Part shown: in pieces, positions 1 to 5,472 of the stretch | How the letters are laid out: each line of letters starts with the position of its first letter | How positions within the stretch are numbered: position 1 is the first letter of the stretch | Assembly: GCA_013297575.1 (NCBI GenBank) | Contig: JAAFHO010000405.1 | Coordinates: 1 to 5,472 of the forward strand | DNA: 5,472 nucleotides | Origin: Chitinophagales bacterium | GTDB lineage: Bacteria; Bacteroidota; Bacteroidia; Chitinophagales; Saprospiraceae | Reading direction: 5' to 3' | The notes under the pieces: generated by a model | The model's input: the letters and a program-made list of their open reading frames with translations, nothing else | Databases searched by the model: none | Told to the model about the DNA's origin: nothing | Program-made: the position numbers and the translations under genes

Positions 1-2
1 TC

Positions 3-551
3 GTCTGCCTCGCTTCTTGCACAGACAACACACCTAAAACGGCTACACAAACAGCCGAAACGCCTGCAACCACCGCTGAAGATGCCGTAAAACGCGGTGC
101 ATATTTGGTGCAAATAATGGGTTGCAACGATTGTCATTCGGCAAAAAGAATGGGCGCAAACGGCCCAGAAGTCATCCCTGAAACTATGCTCGCAGGCTAT
201 CCCGCCGACAGGCCAATTATGAAGTTCAAAGACCCAATTTTGAAGCAAGGCTTTTCTATGTTTTATCCCGATTTGACTGCCGCCGCCGGGCCGTGGGGTG
301 TTTCCTTCGCAGGCAACTTAACACCCGACGAAACGGGCATCGGGAATTGGTCGGAAGAACAATTCAAAAAAGCCTTGACACAGGGTAAATACAAAGGCTT
401 GGAAGGCGGACGTATGCTGTTGCCTCCGATGCCATGGGTCAATTATACTGCAATGGCGGATGCCGATGTGAAAGCGATATATGCGTATTTGAAAAGTATA
501 AAACCGGTGAAAAATATTGTGCCTTCACCAATTTCGCCTGAAAATATGTAA
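3..551 (+). CDS. Monohaem c-type cytochrome, probable lipoprotein (5' end outside window)
   Basis: This is a small electron-carrier cytochrome c, probably held by a lipid anchor on the periplasmic side of a membrane. The reading frame is open from the first full codon (nt 3) to the TAA at 549-551, giving 182 visible residues. The first residues read VCLASC, which looks like the end of a lipoprotein signal peptide with lipobox L-A-S-C and the modified Cys at nt 18-20. A Thr/Ala-rich linker follows. The single haem site is CNDCH (nt 123-137). The C-terminal part carries GGRMLLPPMPW, and one of its Met codons (nt 414 or 429) is the likely distal haem ligand. The tail AIYAYLKSIKPVKN is typical of this family. 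A TTG at 105 begins an apparently shorter ORF, but that start would remove the lipobox and leave the haem motif at the extreme N-terminus, so the true start lies upstream of the window. Redox partner unknown. The call as a cytochrome c is firm; the lipoprotein call rests on six residues. Confidence 0.9.
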   Translation, partial: VCLASCTDNTPKTATQTAETPATTAEDAVKRGAYLVQIMGCNDCHSAKRMGANGPEVIPETMLAGYPADRPIMKFKDPILKQGFSMFYPDLTAAAGPWGVSFAGNLTPDETGIGNWSEEQFKKALTQGKYKGLEGGRMLLPPMPWVNYTAMADADVKAIYAYLKSIKPVKNIVPSPISPENM

Positions 552-569
552 TTTTTGCTGCTATTTTCT

Positions 570-604
570 TATGTTCGGGGAATTTTCAAAGTTCCCTGAA
601 CATA
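570..604 (+). terminator. Strong hairpin after the cytochrome gene, terminator-like but without a T tract
   Basis: The arms 570-585 and 589-604 pair over 16 positions around a three-base loop (TCA), with two G-T wobbles (577/597 and 583/591) and no mismatches. The hairpin lies 18 nt after the cytochrome stop codon. Neither flank has a run of T in the right place (CCTCTAACC follows on the + strand), so it is not a classical intrinsic terminator. It may act as a mRNA 3'-end stabiliser or as a T-less terminator. The structure is directly visible; its function is inferred from position. Confidence 0.55.
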
Positions 605-671
605 CCTCTAACCCCAACCGGCAGCACATCAAATTTCAAAAAAAATGATGCACTGTGTTTTCATTTTTTCG

Positions 672-679
672 TAACTTTG
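672..679 (+). promoter_or_regulatory. Bacteroidota-type -7 promoter box (TAACTTTG)
   Basis: TAACTTTG matches the Bacteroidota housekeeping sigma -7 consensus TAnnTTTG exactly. A T-rich stretch (654-670, TGTTTTCATTTTTTC) lies upstream but contains no clear TTTG/TTG -33 box. The box sits 45 nt before the ATG at 725, so it would drive the broken SRPBCC gene. The remnant therefore seems to have kept its promoter. Confidence 0.5.
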
Positions 680-724
680 TCGAGCGGGCGGGCGTTGCAC
701 GTCACCTTAAACCATATTCCATAA

Positions 725-1269
725 ATGACAGAAACAAATAACTTGACACATGTTTCTAATCAGAAACTGCTTTCAATCGCATTGCCTTGTTTGTTTGGTT
801 GGATATTTTCCTACTTGGCGATAAATGTTTTTAGAGATTACGGGTTTGGACTTTTTATATAGAGTTTATTTTTAAAACAGGCATTGCCTACCCAATCAAT
901 GCTACCATTAATGGACAAGGCGTTGGAGCAGTTAGATATTGTAATTTTTCAACAGGAAGTTTTGTAGAACCCATTACTGTTTGGAACGAACCAAAACTAT
1001 TACAGTTTTCAGTTGAAGAACAACCAGAACCAATGAAAGAAATTAGTTTTTATGACATTCATCCAAACCATCTTCACGGTTATTGGGTTTCTAAACAAGG
1101 ACAATTTAAACTAACCGCTTTACCAAATGGACACACATTGCTTGAAGGAACAACTTGGTATGTAAATAAAATCAAACCAGATTTTTATTGGACACTTTGG
1201 AGCGACAATATTGTTCACAAAATTCATAACCGAGTTTTAGAACACATCAAAACACAGGCAGAACTTTGA
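725..1269 (+). pseudogene. Membrane-anchored SRPBCC-family protein, internally deleted and frameshifted
   Basis: Two pieces of what looks like one gene lie back to back in different frames. The first (725-862, ATG to TAG) encodes 45 residues with a hydrophobic stretch at about 17-34 (ALPCLFGWIFSYLAINV), ending FRDYGFGLFI. The second is open from 862 in another frame and starts EFIFKTGIAYPINATI. It runs through GVGAVRYCNFSTGSFVEP, FYDIHPNHLHGYW, GQFKLTALPNGHTLLEGTTW and FYWTLWSD to HIKTQAEL and the TGA at 1267-1269. The second piece matches my memory of the C-terminal half of an SRPBCC (START-like ligand-binding fold) protein that carries an N-terminal multi-pass membrane domain. In such proteins well over 100 residues separate these two parts, so the middle (the remaining membrane helices and the start of the SRPBCC fold) appears to be deleted at about nt 857-865. 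An internal ATG at 1033 opens a 78-residue ORF, but that is only the end of the domain. The ligand of the intact family is not known to me. Confidence 0.75.
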
Positions 1270-1373
1270 CAACAAGGCGATCCTATTCTTATTTTCAGAT
1301 CTGACAAAACAGGACGCACCAACCCTTCTGAAAAACAAACCAAGGGAATTAAGTACTCGGACACAATTTTTAG

Positions 1374-1565
1374 AACAACCTCTTAAAATTAGAGGAACAA
1401 CCTTCTCCTTATAATGACCCTTTCTCTCTATTTGCTGCGGTTATCAGAAAAGAAATAACATTAGCACCTTTCGATCTTAGTTCATTAGAGAATAATATGA
1501 TGGTTATGGAAATTCTGGATGCCGCAAAATTATCTGCGAAGACTGGAAAAACGATCAAACTATGA
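1374..1565 (+). pseudogene. C-terminal remnant of a Gfo/Idh/MocA-family oxidoreductase
   Basis: The frame is open from just after a TAG at 1371-1373 to the TGA at 1563-1565. It encodes PSPYNDPFSLFAAVIRK, then LAPFDLSSLENNMMVMEILD, then AAKLSAKTGKTIKL. That is the characteristic end of Gfo/Idh/MocA NAD(P)-dependent sugar or inositol dehydrogenase-like proteins: a helix with SLENNM.VMEILDAA, then a short basic tail. The Rossmann nucleotide-binding domain is absent, so this cannot be a working enzyme. The preceding stretch read in frame 2 (about 1328-1387, LLKNKPRELSTRTQFLEQPL) could be more of the same protein. It would join this frame if one base were removed from the AAAA run at 1385-1388, but that extension is uncertain. 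A nine-base direct repeat, GAACAACCT, lies at 1373-1381 and 1395-1403 around the shift. No start codon with a leader is visible. The remnant ends 6 bp from the stop of the convergent gene. Confidence 0.7.
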
Positions 1566-1571
1566 AGGCCC

Positions 1572-2984
1572 CTATAATTCCCCCAACTTCCCCAATAACC
1601 AATCCTTGTAAGCCAATGCTGGCGTGTCTTCCACTTCTTTTTTGAGTGCAGCGAGAGCGGTTTTGTCCCCAACGCGTATTGTCCTTATTTTTTTTACAAA
1701 CTTGCACAGGTTGAGGTAATTGTCTCTGTGGTAGCCCAGTTCTTTTTTCCGCCGAACAAAATTGCTCATAGCATCTAGGAGCGAATCCAGTGCGGTATCT
1801 TCGTCGGTTTCGTAATAGATTTTGAGCAAAAGTGCTTTTGCTGCAAGATTGAGCAGCAGATCTTTGTAATCCGACTGTTGCAAGAGCGTTAATGCTTCGG
1901 GGTACGCGCCGCGTTCGTACTTTAATCGGGCCAAATTAAAGGCATAATTGGCATCGCGGTGGCGTGGTTCCATTTGGTCTTTATAGGTCTCTACAAACAA
2001 TTCAGTTTCGTCAAATTGCTGTAGAGTAAGACCCAATGAAACCACATTTCGGTAGGTAAATCGGGTGATATAACCACCCATAAACAGTATTTTTTCGGCC
2101 AATCCGCGTTGGTAGAGTTCCATTTCTGCTTCTAAATAAGTACGGTCACCGTGGTTGTACCGCTGGATACAAACGTTGATGGCCAGTAGGTACAAATCGC
2201 GCATTTCGGCTGGTGGAAAATCGTGTGCGTGCGTGAGTAATACCGCTTTGAACCGCTGAAAATGTCCTAAGTCGTCGGATTGGCTGAGGGTGAGGTAACA
2301 GTGGTAATATACCGCAAAAGCAGGAATATTAGACCAATCTTTCCCTTCAATAGCGGCCAAAACTGTGGGCAAAAGCCCAAAATCATAATCGGCGTTAAAA
2401 ACGGCCTGGTGCGAGAGTGCGGCGCAGGTTTGGCGTAATTTGAGCGCGAGATAAGCCAAATCGAGGCTATTTACTGTGGCCTGCACATTGAGCGATGCGG
2501 TGCGGCGTTCGGTGGCTTGCAGCAAATAATTTTCTTGTTCTATCTCAAAACCCTGCCAATGCCATTGCGGATGCCGATACGGTTGTGCTTGATATTGGTA
2601 GCGTACTTTCGACATTTGACGGTGAAAATAATCGGGAAAATTTCGACTTCGGTACAGCGTTAGTTTTTTAATCTCGATCTCTAGTGTATCGTTTTGGGTC
2701 ATTTCGTAGAGCAAAAACGATTCTACTTGCTTTAACAAAAGGCTCATCGACATCCGCACTCGATGGTCGTCATAAGGCTCACCGGGGAATAACTGCTCGG
2801 ATAAAACCGCTTTGTCAGGAACGGGTTTGTTTTTCTTTCGGGCTGTTTCATATACCTCAAACAGTGCCTTCAAATCGGAGCGCTGGTTGTGGTACGGCGA
2901 TGCTAACCATTTGCGCAATGCTCGGCATTCGGTGACCGAAAGGGTGTCGAGCAGGCGGTATAAATTAGATGATTCGTTTTGCAT
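1572..2984 (-). CDS. Helical repeat (TPR-like) cytosolic protein of unknown function, 470 aa
   Basis: The gene is intact from ATG (2984-2982) to TAG (1574-1572). I cannot assign a function. There is no signal peptide or hydrophobic segment long enough for a membrane helix, so it should be cytosolic. The sequence is almost entirely predicted alpha-helical and rich in Leu, Tyr, Gln and charged residues. The N-terminus (residues 8-45, LYRLLDTLSVTECRALRKWL onward, with an SPYHNQR motif at 29-35) resembles the start of a family of long hypothetical proteins that I associate with Saprospiria and relatives. A helix-rich middle follows. The clearest TPR-like unit is at about 344-370 (NYAFNLARLKYERGAYPEAL), with further helices to about 433. 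No catalytic motif is visible. Base composition is less AT-rich than the flanking DNA. No Shine-Dalgarno sequence precedes the ATG; the leader is AT-rich. The only candidate -7 box upstream is a weak AATATTTG on the minus strand at 3099-3092. It is probably a protein-protein interaction scaffold, but that is inferred from the fold alone. Confidence 0.85.
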   Translation of the reverse strand: MQNESSNLYRLLDTLSVTECRALRKWLASPYHNQRSDLKALFEVYETARKKNKPVPDKAVLSEQLFPGEPYDDHRVRMSMSLLLKQVESFLLYEMTQNDTLEIEIKKLTLYRSRNFPDYFHRQMSKVRYQYQAQPYRHPQWHWQGFEIEQENYLLQATERRTASLNVQATVNSLDLAYLALKLRQTCAALSHQAVFNADYDFGLLPTVLAAIEGKDWSNIPAFAVYYHCYLTLSQSDDLGHFQRFKAVLLTHAHDFPPAEMRDLYLLAINVCIQRYNHGDRTYLEAEMELYQRGLAEKILFMGGYITRFTYRNVVSLGLTLQQFDETELFVETYKDQMEPRHRDANYAFNLARLKYERGAYPEALTLLQQSDYKDLLLNLAAKALLLKIYYETDEDTALDSLLDAMSNFVRRKKELGYHRDNYLNLCKFVKKIRTIRVGDKTALAALKKEVEDTPALAYKDWLLGKLGEL

Positions 2985-3135
2985 GACGATATTTATGAAA
3001 AATAGTAGAAAAATAAAACGGTATTTATTAATTTTTATTTTACAAAATTTATTTATAAAATATTGATAAACAACATTTTGAAAATTTTATACAAATATTA
3101 AATTTAGACAAAATCAATATTTTGATTTTTTTTCT
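2985..3135. other. Very AT-rich intergenic block with an A/T hairpin
   Basis: This stretch upstream of the minus-strand gene is made almost wholly of A and T, and I see no coding potential in it. An 8-bp inverted repeat, AAAATCAA (3110-3117) with TTGATTTT (3122-3129), has a four-base loop. It is followed by a run of T (to 3133), which gives a weak terminator-like shape on the + strand. The block probably carries the promoter of the 470-residue gene. The best minus-strand match to the Bacteroidota -7 box is AATATTTG (3099-3092), with one consensus base wrong and no convincing -33 box. Confidence 0.45.
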
Positions 3136-3235
3136 AACGGTCGATTGCCCAACATTTGTACCATGAAAAGTGCATTAGGAACGAGGAAACAATAAGTTAG
3201 CACTCTTGGCTGATTCCTTTCCGCACATACTGCCC

Positions 3236-3279
3236 ATCTTTTTGTTTAAATAGCCCCACCACTATTCGCACAAAAAGAT
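3236..3279. repeat. Hairpin inside the inverted-repeat element
   Basis: A perfect 10-bp inverted repeat, ATCTTTTTGT (3236-3245) with ACAAAAAGAT (3270-3279), encloses a second short stem, AATAG (3249-3253) with CTATT (3262-3266). The two stems are separated by a small symmetric internal loop, and the terminal loop is CCCCACCA. Together they make one extended stem-loop near the centre of the element. Confidence 0.7.
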
Positions 3280-3288
3280 ACTTGTACC

Positions 3289-3311
3289 CGTGCTGAGCCT
3301 GCCGAAGCATG
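3289..3311. repeat. REP-like short palindrome in the inverted-repeat element
   Basis: CGTGCT (3289-3294) pairs with AGCATG (3306-3311), including one G-T wobble, around the core GAGCCTGCCGA. The core with its flank, GAGCCTGCCGAAG, differs by one base from GAGCCTGTCGAAG. I recall that sequence as part of short palindromic repeats scattered between genes in many bacterial genomes. The palindrome is seen directly; the link to a dispersed repeat family is from memory and needs a genome search. Confidence 0.4.
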
Positions 3312-3398
3312 AGCAAAAATTAATCTACCCAAGAGTGCTAACTTATTATTTCCTCGTTCCTTTCAAAACAACAGTTTAACTAAAAAATATAATACGCT

Positions 3399-5472
3399 AT
3401 GAAAAAAATACATACGACTCGAATATTACTGTGGTCAGTATTCCTTCTTGGTACCCTATGCTCCCATGCGCAGGGCGGTTGGGAGCGCAATTACACGCTT
3501 ACACCAATTGCTTTTTCTAATTTTTACCGCGTTGTGCTTTCCACCGATGGTGGGTACTGCGCATTGGCACCTTGGGATTTTGATACCACAAGCATACATT
3601 TGCTCAAAACCGATGCCGATGGTGCGCCGCAATGGGAAGTTGCTTTGCCTGCTGGCGATACCATGTATAGTACCAGCCTGTACGCCGCTAATGATGGTAG
3701 CTATTTACTTACACGTGGCACCCAAAAAGATTGGTGGAATATTCCGCTTCCCAAGGCCAGTTTGCTCAAATTTAGTAGTGTGGGGGGACTTATTTGGCGT
3801 AAAAACTATAATCTAGGCCAAAGTGCTGCTTTTAAAAGCGTTAAAGCACTTCAAAACGGTCAAATAATGGCTGTAGGAGAGATGAATCAAAATGCTGCCT
3901 ATCATGGACTTATTTTACGAACCGACGCAGCGGGTACACTCATTGACACAGCCATTATTTCGATTCCTTTGGGACGGGTGACTTTACTAGACTTTTATGA
4001 AAAAAGTGATGGTACTTTTCTTGTCACGGGTAATTATGTAGCGAATAATTTTAACTCTCAACAAACATTTTGGGTACATTTAGACAATGATTTGAATGTA
4101 TTGGAAACCAAAATTTTAGATAATACTAATTTTCCTGTTGCCAATCGATTTGGGTCAAATGGTAGTTTGTATTTAGCAAAAAAAAGTGTATCGTCTTTAT
4201 ACAAACTGTTAATCGAAAAAGTAAATTTGGATGGTATAGTTGTGTGGGAAAAGGCTTTTGAAAACCAATGGGGGGTAAATATTGGTCAAGGCGAAATCAC
4301 TATTGATGGTAGCCCCGACGGTGGTTGTGTATTTGCTATTGGAGATGGCAATTGGGCCATTGTAAAATTGGACGAAGATGGCAATCAGGAATGGTTTCGA
4401 GCCTTGAGTCCCCCGGGTGTTGATACCCGACGCATCAGTGATATTCGTTCAACGCCAGATAATGGCTGTATTGCTTGTGGTGATGAATGGATATTTCCCA
4501 ATGTGAATGGTTATCTTATCAAAATAGGAGAAAATGGGCTGGTATTTCCTAATCTCATTTCGGGGCGTATAGTATCAGATACGGAACAAAACTGTACCAA
4601 TGACCCATCAGATAGGCCGTTGTCGTCTCGAATAGTGAAGGCAACAGGTACTAGTGCCAACTTCTATGCCACTACCGATATAAATGGCAATTACACCATG
4701 GATGTTCCTGTTGGTACTTACTTGGTGCATAGTACACCTTTAGGCATACCTGCCGCGTACTGCGAGGATAGTGTGACAGTCAACTTACCCGATATTGGCG
4801 ACATGGCACTCGTTGATTTTACGGATACATTGCCACGTTGCCCTTTGATGGAAGTGAGTTTGGGCGGGTCGTTTATTCGTCCATGTTTTTCGGGTACTTA
4901 CAGTGGTCAATTGGTCAATATAGGCACCGATACGGCCTTTAATGCGTATGTCATTGTCACATTGGATAATTTATTGTCCTATACCAGCAGTACTCCATTG
5001 GCAACATCTGTGGTGGGCCAATCTGTCCGAATTGATTTTGATCCTATTCCTCCAGCTGGCCATTACCGCAATTTTCAGATCAAGTTCTTTACCGATTGCA
5101 ATGCGCCTTTGGGCTATACGCACTGTACGGAAGCGCATGCCTACCCCGATACTTCGTGCTTGCCATCAAATGGACTTTGGAATGGTGCTAGTTTAACCAC
5201 AAATGCCGTTTGTGATGGTGATAGCGTGGTGTTTAAGATTCAAAATATTGGGACAGGCAATATGGTAGCACCTGCGGATTACATTGTAATAGAGGATGAT
5301 ATGATACAACGACAAGCCGAAACGCCGATACTCGCCGCTGGTGAGGCATTAACTTTTAAAATGGCAGCAGATGGCTCTACATATCGGCTTGAAGTGGATC
5401 AGCAGCCTTTCCATCCTAGTTTGGCCCATCTTAGTGCGGTTGTGGTACAGGGCTGCAATGCGGGTGTATTTA
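3399..5472 (+). CDS. Large secreted propeller and Ig-like repeat protein, probable type IX secretion cargo (3' end outside window)
   Basis: The frame is open from the ATG at 3399 to the window edge, 691 codons without a stop. Residues 1-24 form a signal peptide: KK..R, then a hydrophobic core (ILLWSVFLLGTLC) and a likely cut after SHA. Residues of about 25-385 carry seven copies of a blade motif, roughly (L/I)xK(T/V/L)DxDGxxxW, at about 67, 120, 170, 224, 270, 319 and 371. Examples are LLKTDADGAPQW, IEKVNLDGIVVW and VKLDEDGNQEW. Spacing of 46-54 residues points to a seven-bladed beta-propeller. Residues of about 387-445 (ISGRIVSD...TTDINGNYTMDVPVGTYLV) look like a CnaB/carboxypeptidase-regulatory domain. 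From about 481 there are DUF11-like Ig repeats with paired Cys. In Saprospiria, proteins of this layout normally end in a type IX sorting domain, which would lie beyond the window. No Shine-Dalgarno sequence is present; the leader is A-rich (CTAAAAAATATAATACGCT). The likely role is surface adhesion or binding, but no ligand or catalytic site is visible. Confidence 0.88.
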   Translation, partial: MKKIHTTRILLWSVFLLGTLCSHAQGGWERNYTLTPIAFSNFYRVVLSTDGGYCALAPWDFDTTSIHLLKTDADGAPQWEVALPAGDTMYSTSLYAANDGSYLLTRGTQKDWWNIPLPKASLLKFSSVGGLIWRKNYNLGQSAAFKSVKALQNGQIMAVGEMNQNAAYHGLILRTDAAGTLIDTAIISIPLGRVTLLDFYEKSDGTFLVTGNYVANNFNSQQTFWVHLDNDLNVLETKILDNTNFPVANRFGSNGSLYLAKKSVSSLYKLLIEKVNLDGIVVWEKAFENQWGVNIGQGEITIDGSPDGGCVFAIGDGNWAIVKLDEDGNQEWFRALSPPGVDTRRISDIRSTPDNGCIACGDEWIFPNVNGYLIKIGENGLVFPNLISGRIVSDTEQNCTNDPSDRPLSSRIVKATGTSANFYATTDINGNYTMDVPVGTYLVHSTPLGIPAAYCEDSVTVNLPDIGDMALVDFTDTLPRCPLMEVSLGGSFIRPCFSGTYSGQLVNIGTDTAFNAYVIVTLDNLLSYTSSTPLATSVVGQSVRIDFDPIPPAGHYRNFQIKFFTDCNAPLGYTHCTEAHAYPDTSCLPSNGLWNGASLTTNAVCDGDSVVFKIQNIGTGNMVAPADYIVIEDDMIQRQAETPILAAGEALTFKMAADGSTYRLEVDQQPFHPSLAHLSAVVVQGCNAGVF

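Larger units (their letters stand above)
3177..3361. mobile_element. MITE-like element, 185 bp, with 33-bp terminal inverted repeats
   Basis: The left arm 3177-3209 (AGGAACGAGGAAACAATAAG, then TTAGCACTCTTGG) and the right arm 3329-3361 are exact reverse complements except at one position (C3190 against A3348). The pairing stops sharply at both outer ends (3176/3362). The 119-bp interior has no ORF of note but contains two smaller hairpins. Length, long terminal repeats and lack of coding capacity fit a non-autonomous miniature inverted-repeat element. I find no convincing target-site duplication in the flanks (GCATT on the left, TTCAA on the right), and the parent transposase is unknown to me. 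The element ends 37 bp before the start codon of the secreted protein and so forms most of its upstream region. Alternatives are a structured RNA or a large hairpin regulator. The inverted repeat is certain; the mobile-element reading is inference. Confidence 0.55.

Noticed and set aside
1409..1672. An 87-residue minus-strand ORF overlapping the end of the 470-residue gene and the oxidoreductase remnant.
   Set aside because: It is antisense to the recognisable Gfo/Idh/MocA tail and out of frame with the intact minus-strand gene, with no family resemblance.
2684..3066. Two plus-strand ORFs of about 84 residues opposite the start of the 470-residue gene.
   Set aside because: They lie antisense to a well-supported coding region, have unnatural composition, and one runs into the AT-rich intergenic block.
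3163..3195. A ten-codon ORF (MKSALGTRKQ) that begins just before the inverted-repeat element and ends inside its left arm.
   Set aside because: It is too short, has no ribosome-binding or promoter support, and its end is set by the inserted element. It could be the stub of an older gene start but nothing shows this.
3197..3341. Calling the CIRCE half-sites a working HrcA operator.
   Set aside because: The 127-bp spacing is far from the nine bases of known operators and no heat-shock gene is adjacent, so it is reported only as an observation.
3448..3816. A 122-residue plus-strand ORF inside the secreted-protein gene.
   Set aside because: It is in a different frame from the signal peptide and blade motifs read from 3399, which explain the region. 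The same holds for the ORF at 4942-5196.
1..5472. CRISPR arrays, tRNA or rRNA genes, toxin-antitoxin or other defence systems.
   Set aside because: No regularly spaced direct repeats, no recognisable structural RNA sequence and no matching protein motifs are present in the window.

Overview
The window looks like a chromosomal piece of a Bacteroidota genome, most likely the class Saprospiria (Haliscomenobacter/Lewinella-like). Three things suggest this. There is a Bacteroidota-type -7 promoter box (TAnnTTTG). The starts are A-rich and lack Shine-Dalgarno sequences. The protein families are a lipoprotein cytochrome c with a PPMPW distal motif, a long helical cytosolic protein of a type I associate with this class, and a large secreted propeller plus Ig-like protein of the kind usually exported by the type IX secretion system. 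The taxonomic call is inference from family resemblance, not from a marker gene.

Layout from left to right. Positions 3-551 (+) hold the 3' part of a monohaem c-type cytochrome lipoprotein, followed by a strong hairpin at 570-604. A good promoter box at 672-679 precedes 725-1565, which is a small gene graveyard. First comes a membrane-anchored SRPBCC-type gene whose middle has been deleted, leaving N-terminal and C-terminal pieces in different frames. Next comes the C-terminal tail of a Gfo/Idh/MocA-family oxidoreductase with no N-terminal part. Positions 1572-2984 (-) hold an intact 470-residue alpha-helical protein of unknown function, convergent with the remnants and only 6 bp from them. 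Positions 2985-3398 are intergenic: a very AT-rich block, then a 185-bp MITE-like element (3177-3361) with 33-bp terminal inverted repeats and internal hairpins. Positions 3399-5472 (+) hold the start of a large secreted protein that runs off the window: a signal peptide, seven regularly spaced blade motifs (probable seven-bladed propeller), a CnaB/carboxypeptidase-regulatory-like domain and DUF11-like Ig repeats.

I see no operon joining these genes into one pathway and no defence system, CRISPR array, tRNA or rRNA. The parts that merit a second look are the inverted-repeat element, whose arms contain exact CIRCE (HrcA operator) half-sites at an abnormal spacing, and the two adjacent gene remnants, one of which still has an apparently intact promoter.
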